DNA of 7,218 nt from Phycisphaerales bacterium (GTDB lineage: Bacteria; Planctomycetota; Phycisphaerae; Phycisphaerales; UBA1924). Within the stretch, counting starts at the first letter, position 1. Every line of letters starts with the position of its first letter. The notes beneath the pieces are model-generated. The model was not told the origin of the DNA. It ran no database searches and worked only from the letters and a program-made list of their open reading frames with translations. The stretch lies in assembly GCA_019747615.1 (NCBI GenBank), contig JAIEQQ010000568.1, forward strand, positions 1-7,218, given 5' to 3'. Both the position numbers and the translations under genes were made by a program. Shown in pieces: positions 1 through 5,264 of this stretch.

Positions 1-100
1 GGCAATGTCGCATTTCGTTCGCGGCGTGAACGGAAAAGCCAGCCCCCGCGACCGCGGCCAAAGCCGCGGCGCGGACGCCCCGTGAAAGACCCCTGCGCAT
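1..100 (-). CDS. Start of a secreted protein (signal peptide only, cut by window edge)
   Basis: An ATG at 100..98 opens a frame that stays open to the window edge, giving 33 codons. The N-terminus reads MRRGLSRGVRAAALAAVAGA and continues GFSVHAANEMRHC. This is a classic Sec signal peptide: a basic n-region with four arginines, an alanine-rich hydrophobic core, and a likely cleavage after Val-His-Ala. A strong Shine-Dalgarno AGGAG (112..108) stands 7 bases before the ATG. The start lies 3 bases after the stop of the FGE-like gene, so the two are probably co-transcribed and translationally coupled. The mature protein is outside the window and its function cannot be told; another exported or surface-anchored protein is the natural guess. 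The GC-rich inverted repeat at 47..73 falls inside this signal peptide coding sequence and is not taken as a terminator. Confidence 0.75.
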   Translation of the reverse strand, partial: MRRGLSRGVRAAALAAVAGAGFSVHAANEMRHC

Positions 101-103
101 GTG

Positions 104-1252
104 CTATCTCCTGCGTCGTGCTCCAACGATCAGCAGCCCGACCACGACCACACTGGCCGATGGACTCGGGATCGCTGAAGCGATGCGAAAGCCAAAGAAC
201 TGCCCTGAGTTGCTGGGAAAGTCGCTACCTGAACGATCGATACGGTCGATTGAGATGCCCTGCGTCCAGGCGCTCCCTTCAACTACTCGCTGCGTTGGAT
301 CTCCAAAGAAATAGGAGACGCCCTCCGTCCACTCTGCGGTGCCGCCTGCGACATCCAGCAAGCCCCAAGGTGATTGCGTTTGTGGGTATGCGCCGAGCGC
401 GATGCTGTACGGGTTCACGCCAGTGGGATTGTTGACCGGATCGGACTGACTGAAACCGCCATTCGCCTGCGCCAGCGGGTTGCTCGGCGGGCCGTAGATC
501 AACTGCGTGTCGCTGGCGTTGCTGATGTTCCAGTAGCCGCCCTGGCCAGTGCCGTTGCGATTCGGGTCGTAGTGCGCCGCCTTGACCCACTCGTCCCACG
601 TCGGGATCCAGTAACGAGCCCCGGCGCTGTGCGTGATCTGATCCGTAAAGATACTGCCCTGAACATACCCGAAGGTGCTCACGTCGTACGCGCCGTTGAG
701 GAACGCTCCGCGATCGGTCCGCTGATCATTGTGCAGCCAGTTGCAGTACATCGCCGCCATGCGCCAACTGATGTTGCCGACGGGCCGGTTCTCCTGCCCC
801 GGCGCGACCACCCACCGCTGGCCCGGGCCGCTGTAGGATGGATCCGGCTGTGCGCCCCAGAAGCCGCCGCTCGGCGGCAGCATGTGCGGCAACGCCTCGC
901 TCTGCGGTCGCCCATAGGCCGCGTTAAAAAACTGCACCCATTGCGAGGTCGTTACTTCCCACCGCCCAATGCGGTAGTCATAGCTAACGGCACCACGCCC
1001 GGTGGCCGGGCCATTGCCAACCCACGCGGCGTTGCCCGCGGCACCCACCGTCACAAACTCGATCCCATACGAAGTCGTGATCCGATCCTGCACCCCATTC
1101 GCGAGCGCCACCGCGGTCAGCGGGATCGACGGCACAACTGGCGTGATCGCGCCGGGGGCGGGCGGAGTGCCTTGGGCGACGGCGAGGGTTCCGCATGTCG
1201 CGAGGACAAGGAGTGCGGCTGAGGATCGGAAAAGTGAGGACGCAGCGGGCAT
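104..1252 (-). CDS. Secreted FGE/SUMF1-fold protein with PEP-CTERM-like tail, no catalytic cysteines
   Basis: This 382-residue exported protein has the formylglycine-generating-enzyme (sulfatase-modifying factor) fold. Residues 1-26 are a signal peptide ending Ala-Val-Ala before Gln27. The FGE-like domain spans about 64-358. Its landmarks are YRIGRWEVTTSQW (93-105), RPVGNISWRMAAMYCNWLH (156-174), WIPTWDEWVKAA (215-226), WGLLDVAGGTAEWTE (296-310), VVEGSAW (323-329) and FGFRIAS (353-359). The last 22 residues (IPSPS, a hydrophobic stretch, then RRRR) match the layout of a PEP-CTERM exosortase sorting tail with Pro-Ser-Pro replacing Pro-Glu-Pro, so surface anchoring is likely. True FGE uses two cysteines near the C-terminus to oxidise sulfatase cysteine; here the only cysteine after signal cleavage is Cys170, in the conserved CNW segment. 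The protein is therefore probably not an active FGE but a binding or structural relative. The ATG at 1252 is supported by GGAG 7 bases upstream. It is the first gene of a tight pair with the secreted protein starting at 100. Confidence 0.88.
   Translation of the reverse strand: MPAASSLFRSSAALLVLATCGTLAVAQGTPPAPGAITPVVPSIPLTAVALANGVQDRITTSYGIEFVTVGAAGNAAWVGNGPATGRGAVSYDYRIGRWEVTTSQWVQFFNAAYGRPQSEALPHMLPPSGGFWGAQPDPSYSGPGQRWVVAPGQENRPVGNISWRMAAMYCNWLHNDQRTDRGAFLNGAYDVSTFGYVQGSIFTDQITHSAGARYWIPTWDEWVKAAHYDPNRNGTGQGGYWNISNASDTQLIYGPPSNPLAQANGGFSQSDPVNNPTGVNPYSIALGAYPQTQSPWGLLDVAGGTAEWTEGVSYFFGDPTQRVVEGSAWTQGISIDRIDRSGSDFPSNSGQFFGFRIASAIPSPSASVVVVGLLIVGARRRR
108..112 (-). promoter_or_regulatory. 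Shine-Dalgarno AGGAG inside the end of the upstream gene
   Basis: AGGAG at 112..108 is part of the last two sense codons (AGG AGA, Arg-Arg) of the FGE-like gene. It lies 7 bases before the ATG at 100, an ideal spacing. It decides the start of the partial gene and implies that ribosomes finishing the upstream gene uncover or re-use this site. Confidence 0.75.
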
Positions 1253-1253
1253 G

Positions 1254-1271
1254 GAGAGTCTCCGAACTCTC
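1254..1271 (-). promoter_or_regulatory. Ribosome-binding hairpin before the FGE-like gene
   Basis: Read on the minus strand, GAGAGT (1271..1266) and ACTCTC (1259..1254) form a perfect 6-base-pair stem around the 6-base loop TCGGAG. The loop plus the first stem base supplies the Shine-Dalgarno GGAG at 1263..1260, 7 bases before the ATG at 1252. Presenting the site in a loop next to the start codon could tune initiation. The stem is short and AG/CT-rich, so chance is possible. Confidence 0.4.
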
Positions 1272-1458
1272 TCGCCTCACTCTTGAAGACACCTTACAAC
1301 ACGCTCGGGACGTCGGATGAGTGAAAAGAGACAAAAGTACTCAATTTAGGGAAACTTCGTGAGTGGCGTGCGAGCCGGACCGATCTCGGTGCGCGAACTC
1401 GTTGGCAGGGTGCGACAAATGGCAAGCCTCGCTGGGCTGTTTTCGGCGGTCGGTCCGC

Positions 1459-1490
1459 TCCGGCGCGTGCTATCGGACAGCGTCGCCGGA
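1459..1490 (-). terminator. Imperfect GC-rich hairpin downstream of rny
   Basis: TCCGGCG (1490..1484) pairs with CGCCGGA (1465..1459) in a 7-base-pair stem, with partial extra pairing (AGCG with TGCT) inside the 18-base interior. It starts about 50 bases past the rny stop. No U-tract follows, so it is not a canonical intrinsic terminator; it might instead serve as a 3' mRNA end stabiliser. Weak call. Confidence 0.25.
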
Positions 1491-1541
1491 GTCGGCGGTG
1501 TTCGCGTCCTGTTCGATCGCCCCACACCACGAACCGCAACC

Positions 1542-3191
1542 TCACCGCGCAATCTCAATCGCCCGCGTCTCGCGTAACACCGTGACGCGGATTTCGCCGG
1601 GGAAGGTCATCTCCTCGCTCACGCGCTTGGCGATGCTCTGCGCGATCGAGTAGGCCTCGTCGTCGTTGACGCGCTTGGCGTCCACCATCACGCGGACTTC
1701 GCGACCGGCCTGGATTGCATAGGCCTCGGTCACGCCCGTATGGGCGCGGGCGATGTCTTGCAGCTCTTCCAGGCGCTGGATGTACTTCTCCATGCTCTCA
1801 CGCCGCGCGCCGGGGCGGGCGGAACTGATCGCGTCCGCGGCCATCACGATCGGCGTGTAAAAACTCGTGCTTGGCACGTCGCCATGATGCCCGAGGATCG
1901 CGTTGAGCACGGGCTCTCGCTCGCCGTGCTGCTTGGCGAAGTCGTAGCCGATCTTCGGGTGCGTGCCCTCCTGCTCCTGGTCCATCGCTTTGCCGATGTC
2001 GTGCAGGAAGCCGCAGCGCCTCGCGAGGGTTCCGTCGAGCCCGAGTTGGTCGGCGATGAGTTGACAGAGGAAGCCGACCTCGACGCTGTGTCGCAGCACG
2101 TTCTGGCCGTAGCTGGTGCGGAAGTGCAGCTTGCCCATGGCCTCGGAGACCTTGGGGTGAACGCCGCGGAGATTGACTTCGAGGCACGCGTCCTTGCCGT
2201 ACTTGATGATCTTCTCTTCGATCTCGCTCTTGACCTTCTCGACGACCTCTTCGATGCGCGACGGGTGCATGCGGCCGTCGGCGATCAGGCGCTGGAGGCT
2301 CTCGACCGCGACCGCCTGTCGCACCTTGTCAAAGCAGCTCACCACGATCACGCCCGGCGTGTCGTCCACGATGATGTCTACGCCCGTGGCCTTCTCGATC
2401 GCGCGGATGTTCCGCCCCTCGCGCCCGATGATGCGGCCCTTCATGTCGTCTGAGGGGATCGGCACCGCCCGCACCGTGCTCTCGGCGGTGTGCTCGGTGG
2501 CGTACCGCTGCACCGCCATGAGCGTGATCTCGCGTGCCTTCTCCTTCGCGTGCCCCTCGGCCTCTTCGATGATCTTGCGCTGCACCTTGGCGACGTCGTG
2601 CCGGCTCTCGTCTTCGACGCGTGCCAGGATCTGCGCGCGGGCCTCGTCAACGGTCATCCCGCCGATCCGCAGAAGCTGCTCGCGCTGCTCCGCCAGCACG
2701 CCTGTCAGCTCGGCCTCTTTGGTCGTCAGCGATTGCTCGCGCGCCCGCGTCGAATCGATCTGCTTGGTGAGCTGGTCTTCCTTCTGCGTCAGCGTCTCCA
2801 GCTTGCGGTCGATCGTGTCCTCGCGCTTCTGGATCCGCTGCTCCGTCTCGCGAACCTCCGACATGCGCTTGTTGAGGTCCGTCTCGACCCGCTCCTTCCG
2901 CTCCAGCATTTTCCGATCAGCGTCAAGCTCCGCACGCTGAACAACCGACTTGGCATCCTCCTCCGCCCGGGCGGTGATCTTCGCGGCCTCCTCCTTCGCG
3001 CGATTGACCGTCTGCCCGGTGAGCCGCTGGAACACGAAGTACACGATCGGCCCCGCCACAATCCCACCCACCGCCAGCCCGATCACGATCGGAATTGGCC
3101 ACTGGCTGAAATCAGTTTCGGCGAGGATCAAGGGTGCAGAGACCGTCGTGTGCGGGAGCGAGTTGAGTGAGTTGAGGGCTGAATGAAGCAT
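1542..3191 (-). CDS. rny: Ribonuclease Y (membrane-anchored endoribonuclease)
   Basis: RNase Y cuts single-stranded mRNA to start decay or processing, working from the cytoplasmic face of the membrane. The 549-residue protein (B. subtilis RNase Y is about 520) shows the full family order. A membrane helix lies at about 31-55 (WPIPIVIGLAVGGIVAGPIV onward). A long charged coiled coil (about 60-190) is rich in Glu, Arg and Lys. A KH RNA-binding domain (about 240-300) has the GRIIGREGRNIRAIE core, with GxxG at 256-259. The HD phosphohydrolase domain has His368, His397-Asp398 in LHDIGK, His435-His436 in GHHGD, and Asp453 in AADAISSARPG. It ends FPGEIRVTVLRETRAIEIAR, as the family does. I chose the ATG at 3191 because AAGGA lies 8 bases upstream. 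Earlier in-frame starts (GTG 3233, ATG 3218) would give 563 or 558 residues but lack such a site. Residues 5-12 hold a small tandem LNSLNS, encoded by a near-perfect 9-base repeat at 3159..3176. All key residues are present. It stands alone between two gaps and probably has its own promoter. Confidence 0.96.
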   Translation of the reverse strand: MLHSALNSLNSLPHTTVSAPLILAETDFSQWPIPIVIGLAVGGIVAGPIVYFVFQRLTGQTVNRAKEEAAKITARAEEDAKSVVQRAELDADRKMLERKERVETDLNKRMSEVRETEQRIQKREDTIDRKLETLTQKEDQLTKQIDSTRAREQSLTTKEAELTGVLAEQREQLLRIGGMTVDEARAQILARVEDESRHDVAKVQRKIIEEAEGHAKEKAREITLMAVQRYATEHTAESTVRAVPIPSDDMKGRIIGREGRNIRAIEKATGVDIIVDDTPGVIVVSCFDKVRQAVAVESLQRLIADGRMHPSRIEEVVEKVKSEIEEKIIKYGKDACLEVNLRGVHPKVSEAMGKLHFRTSYGQNVLRHSVEVGFLCQLIADQLGLDGTLARRCGFLHDIGKAMDQEQEGTHPKIGYDFAKQHGEREPVLNAILGHHGDVPSTSFYTPIVMAADAISSARPGARRESMEKYIQRLEELQDIARAHTGVTEAYAIQAGREVRVMVDAKRVNDDEAYSIAQSIAKRVSEEMTFPGEIRVTVLRETRAIEIAR

Positions 3192-3199
3192 GACGGCCG

Positions 3200-3204
3200 T
3201 CCTT
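3200..3204 (-). promoter_or_regulatory. Shine-Dalgarno AAGGA for rny
   Basis: AAGGA at 3204..3200 lies 8 bases before the ATG at 3191. It selects this ATG over the upstream in-frame GTG (3233) and ATG (3218), and so sets the length of the short segment ahead of the membrane helix. Confidence 0.65.
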
Positions 3205-3242
3205 GATCCGGGGATCATGTGCCAAGTGCGCACACAATCGCC

Positions 3243-3310
3243 CGGGGAAAGCCCCGCTCACGCGAAAAAGGAGCATCGGAACTTAGGATTTCACGCTCGC
3301 CAGCGCGAGC
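3243..3310 (-). repeat. Two short GC hairpins ahead of rny
   Basis: GCTCGC and GCGAGC (3310..3305 and 3300..3295) pair perfectly around a 4-base loop. CGGGG and CCCCG (3256..3252 and 3247..3243) pair around the loop CTTT about 50 bases before the rny start codon. Between them the minus strand has a CTCCTTTTTCG run. The group may be leader structure; neither hairpin covers the Shine-Dalgarno. Confidence 0.3.
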
Positions 3311-3342
3311 ACGCCAAACCCCAAGCGATGCCAGCCGTCGTT

Positions 3343-3364
3343 TCAAGCCCCAGGATCAAGCCCC
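3343..3364 (-). repeat. Pair of 9-base direct repeats GGGGCTTGA
   Basis: Two identical copies of GGGGCTTGA (3364..3356 and 3351..3343) sit 13 bases apart, start to start, in the rny leader. The spacing is a little over one helical turn. No known binding site is recognised. Confidence 0.35.
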
Positions 3365-3582
3365 CGCCGCGTAACGCCTTCACACAGCCTGTTAACGACC
3401 CAACACCCGGAAATGCCCGGTGCAGGCCCAAATTGCCGCCTCTGACGACACTGTGTTCTGACCATGACTCCAACTCGTTACGCGAAAACGTGCTCGATCT
3501 ATCAGTCGCGTCCACTGCGACCGGGGGCGGCCCGCTCTGTCTCCGTCGACAGCCTCGGCCCGCGCGCCTGAACGACCAGCCC

Positions 3583-3594
3583 TTCTTGCAAGAA
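3583..3594. repeat. 12-base perfect palindrome TTCTTGCAAGAA
   Basis: This perfect palindrome lies about 47 bases downstream of the predicted rny transcript start. It is flanked by the pairing arms GCCC and GGGC, so it could act as a DNA operator or as part of an RNA hairpin. Its half-site resembles that of the palindrome at 3701..3712. Confidence 0.35.
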
Positions 3595-3612
3595 CAGGGC
3601 GGATGCGAATAT

Positions 3613-3634
3613 CCATCCGGCCGATGCCGGACGG
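3613..3634 (-). repeat. Strong hairpin at the predicted 5' end of the rny leader
   Basis: CCGTCCGGC and GCCGGATGG pair at eight of nine positions around the loop ATCG. The hairpin begins within a few bases of the transcript start predicted from the promoter at 3643..3671. A 5'-terminal stem-loop usually shields an mRNA from end-dependent decay. It could instead be a terminator-like structure after the VOC gene, though no U-tract follows. Confidence 0.45.
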
Positions 3635-3642
3635 GAAAGACT

Positions 3643-3671
3643 ATTAGAGCAGGTTCCGCCCGCCAGATCAA
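3643..3671 (-). promoter_or_regulatory. Candidate sigma70-type promoter driving rny
   Basis: On the minus strand TTGATC (3671..3666, four of six bases of the -35 consensus) is followed after exactly 17 bases by TCTAAT (3648..3643, five of six bases of the -10 consensus). It points at rny, with a predicted transcript start near 3636. It is the best matched pair I found in this gap. The long distance to the rny ATG means a shorter leader from an unseen promoter remains possible. Confidence 0.45.
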
Positions 3672-3700
3672 GATCGCGCAAGCACGCGGCGAGGAATCAA

Positions 3701-3712
3701 TCTTTCGAAAGA
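3701..3712. repeat. 12-base perfect palindrome TCTTTCGAAAGA after the VOC gene
   Basis: This perfect palindrome begins 13 bases after the VOC stop codon and sits about 70 bases upstream of the predicted rny transcript start. Only TTGATT follows on the minus strand, and the stem is AT-rich, so it makes a poor terminator. An operator role is equally possible. Confidence 0.35.
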
Positions 3713-3725
3713 CTTCACCAGCGCC

Positions 3726-4145
3726 TCAAAACCCGACCCCCGGCGTTCCCTCAAACAGCTCCACAATGTACCCGTCCGGGTCGATCAGCCGGGCGTGCGT
3801 CAGGGCGCTTGCGTCCGCCGGGCGGCCATTCTGCCACCGAACCCCGGGATCCGACGACCGAATCGCCTCCGCAAGCCCCTCGACCGCGAAGCCAATCCTG
3901 AGCACCGAGCCCGGCTGGGTGCCGATCGGCCGCTTGCCGAAGGCCTCGCGCAGCATCAGCAAAAACCCCGGCACTCGGGGGCTGGACAGATGCCGCTCCT
4001 CAAAGATTAACCCCTGGCGAACGACGTTCACGCGCTCGAAGCCGAGCAGGCGTCCGTAGAACGCCTCACTGGTGCCGAGGTTTGTAACATCGATCGCGAC
4101 GACGATGGCCGTCTTTGCTCCGCCGGTGGTCGAGGGCTGCGTCAT
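3726..4145 (-). CDS. VOC-fold (glyoxalase/bleomycin-resistance-like) protein
   Basis: At 139 residues this is the usual length of a single-unit vicinal oxygen chelate protein, which folds as two beta-alpha-beta-beta-beta modules and normally dimerises. The first module starts TAIVVAIDVTNLGTSEAFYG, followed by RLLGF (12-36), the family's strand-helix signature. The second runs from about VLRIGFAVEGLAEAIR (81-96) to ARLIDPDGYIVELFEG (118-133), with the typical DPDG turn and the Glu129 position that often binds metal. The first-strand position where many members carry a metal-binding His looks occupied by Val or Ile. The reaction is therefore unknown and the protein may bind a ligand rather than act as glyoxalase I. 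The ATG at 4145 is 15 bases after the PilZ gene stop, which implies one transcript. The Shine-Dalgarno is poor (GAGG touching the ATG), so translation may depend on coupling to the upstream gene. Confidence 0.88.
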   Translation of the reverse strand: MTQPSTTGGAKTAIVVAIDVTNLGTSEAFYGRLLGFERVNVVRQGLIFEERHLSSPRVPGFLLMLREAFGKRPIGTQPGSVLRIGFAVEGLAEAIRSSDPGVRWQNGRPADASALTHARLIDPDGYIVELFEGTPGVGF

Positions 4146-4160
4146 CCTCGATTCTACCCG

Positions 4161-5096
4161 TCACGCCGCCTCCACCAACCGCCGGCCCTTGCCCTGGATG
4201 CAAGTCATGTACCGGGCGAACAGCTCCGCGATGAACCGCTGGCCCTCGGGGCTCCAGGTGTAGTCCAGCGCACAGCCGACGTGGATCAGGCCGTCGCTCT
4301 CGAGTTTCGAGTGCGCCCGGCGCACGGTCATGCACAACGGCGCCGGGACATGTGGCGCGAGGCGCATGCGAACAAACGTGAACGCGTGCCGGTCGATCGC
4401 GCTGTGGGATTCGGGCGTCATCGACAGGCCGACGCCGCCGCCGGAAATGTTCACCAGCCGCGCCGTTACCCGCGGCCCAACCTCCGGCATCACATGCTCA
4501 ATCGCCCGGTCGCCGCTAGCGCACGGCGCATCGGGCTTCGTCCACACGCGCGTCAGCATCGCGCGATTCGCGCTCTCGGCCGCCGCGATCGTCGTCGGAT
4601 CCAGCACCGGCCAGCATTCGACCTCGGGCAGATTGAAACCGGAGATCGCGAGGCGCTCGCTGGAGCGGCGCGGGCAGCGGTTGACGCTCGTGGGCAGGCT
4701 CAGCGCGATCGCGACGCCGTCCATCGAGCGTGCCGGTGCCGGGCGGTCGCCGAGCACCGTCGTCGCGAATGCCCAGCGATTTTGACCGATGACGTAGGAC
4801 GCCGTGAGCATCTGCTGTGGTGCCAGCTCGACGCGCTGGCCGGCTGCTGCGGGCGATGTGACGAGCAACTCGCGAGCACCGACATCCAGCAGCTTCACGC
4901 GCCAGACGATGTCCGGCCCGTTGCTCTGTGCGTTTCCGCCCGGCCCGCCCCCCGCGCCTCCGGCGGCCCCGAGCGTGCGCACCGCCAGTTCGATCGCGCC
5001 CGTGCGCTCGGCGATCTGTTCCAGACACTGACGCCAGTTCTCTGTTCGCGAGCGATGAGCGGGCACGTGAAAGCCTCCGGGCATGAGTTGAGACAC
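4161..5096 (-). CDS. YcgR-like PilZ-domain protein, predicted cyclic di-GMP receptor
   Basis: This 311-residue cytoplasmic protein has two parts. Residues about 62-140 look like the YcgR-type N-terminal beta-barrel (VWRVKLLDVGARELLVTSP, then a strand region with RWAFATTVLGD and VAIALSLPTSVNR). This runs directly into the PilZ domain with Arg144-Ser-Ser-Glu-Arg148 (RxxxR) and Asn216-Ile-Ser-Gly-Gly-Gly221 (NxSxxG), the two motifs that hold cyclic di-GMP in this family. It closes with VGCALDYTWSPEGQRFIAELFARY, a usual PilZ end. About 67 residues separate the motifs, roughly twice the usual spacing. A Gly-rich stretch (44-54) links the N-terminal helix to the barrel. There is no signal peptide or membrane helix. 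The start is GTG at 5096 (weak GGCGG 7 bases upstream, stop codon two codons before) or ATG at 5084, which would drop four residues. The output is unknown; YcgR relatives act on motility or polysaccharide machinery. It is followed by the VOC gene. Confidence 0.82.
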   Translation of the reverse strand: MSQLMPGGFHVPAHRSRTENWRQCLEQIAERTGAIELAVRTLGAAGGAGGGPGGNAQSNGPDIVWRVKLLDVGARELLVTSPAAAGQRVELAPQQMLTASYVIGQNRWAFATTVLGDRPAPARSMDGVAIALSLPTSVNRCPRRSSERLAISGFNLPEVECWPVLDPTTIAAAESANRAMLTRVWTKPDAPCASGDRAIEHVMPEVGPRVTARLVNISGGGVGLSMTPESHSAIDRHAFTFVRMRLAPHVPAPLCMTVRRAHSKLESDGLIHVGCALDYTWSPEGQRFIAELFARYMTCIQGKGRRLVEAA

Positions 5097-5264
5097 AGAT
5101 CATCCGCCCGCGCGCCACGGCCACCGCTGATCGGCATTGGGCTGCACGCGCCGGCGTATCTGAATCGTCGGTCGATCAGGCGCGACGGAGAAGCCGGCGA
5201 TCGCGCGCGAGCCGAACGGTGGTGAAGATCGATCCGCCTGTGCCGCCGGCGCGGGTCGCGAGGA
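5097..5264. other. Intergenic gap between transglutaminase and PilZ genes
   Basis: I see no gene and no matched promoter in this GC-rich gap. A 10-base palindrome TCGCGCGCGA (5201..5210) flanked by CGGC and GCCG could fold, but such strings are common at this base composition. Whether the PilZ gene shares a transcript with the transglutaminase cannot be decided from the sequence. Confidence 0.4.

Larger units (their letters stand above)
1253..1541. other. Intergenic gap between rny and the FGE-like gene
   Basis: No credible gene is visible; short frames here are arginine-rich and overlap each other on both strands. The stretch from about 1320 to 1361 is conspicuously AT-rich for this window (minus strand CCCTAAATTGAGTACTTTTG and T-rich runs after it). 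It is the likeliest place for a promoter of the FGE-like gene, but I could not find a matched -35/-10 pair. An imperfect hairpin lies at 1459..1490. Confidence 0.5.
3192..3725. other. 534-base intergenic region, probable rny leader
   Basis: No convincing gene is present. The longest minus-strand frame (3671..3291, 126 codons) has an unstructured Arg/Gly/Ser/Cys-rich translation with no domain I recognise, and the plus-strand frame crossing the region also runs antisense through the VOC gene. From high to low coordinates the region holds a palindrome next to the VOC stop, a promoter candidate, a strong hairpin at the predicted transcript start, a second palindrome, a pair of direct repeats, and two small hairpins near rny. 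If the promoter is real, rny mRNA carries a leader of about 445 bases. Confidence 0.55.

Noticed and set aside
47..73. GC-rich inverted repeat (CGCG, CCGCGGC, loop, GCCGCGG, CGCG) that looks like a terminator after the FGE-like gene.
   Set aside because: It lies inside the signal-peptide coding sequence of the gene starting at 100 and has no U-tract directly after it; repeated GCC/GCG alanine codons explain the symmetry.
374..1222. Long plus-strand open frame opposite the FGE-like gene.
   Set aside because: It is an antisense shadow of a clearly recognised gene; its translation is Arg/Val/Ala-rich with no domain, as expected from GC-rich codon bias.
1316..1361. T-rich run with a nearby ACTCA/TGAGT inverted repeat as an intrinsic terminator for rny.
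   Set aside because: The stem is only 5 base pairs with a 16-base loop and low GC, and it lies nearly 200 bases past the rny stop.
1740..3170. Several plus-strand open frames opposite rny.
   Set aside because: They mirror the coding bias of a full-length RNase Y with all motifs intact; their Leu/Arg/Asp-rich or Ser/Arg-rich translations match nothing I recognise.
3291..3671. 126-codon minus-strand frame in the rny leader.
   Set aside because: Low-complexity, Arg/Gly/Ser/Cys-rich translation, no recognisable domain, and the region contains hairpins and palindromes more typical of non-coding DNA.
3190..4059. 289-codon plus-strand frame across the intergenic region and the VOC gene.
   Set aside because: It runs antisense through a recognised VOC gene, is rich in Pro, Ser and Arg, and no good start signal was seen.
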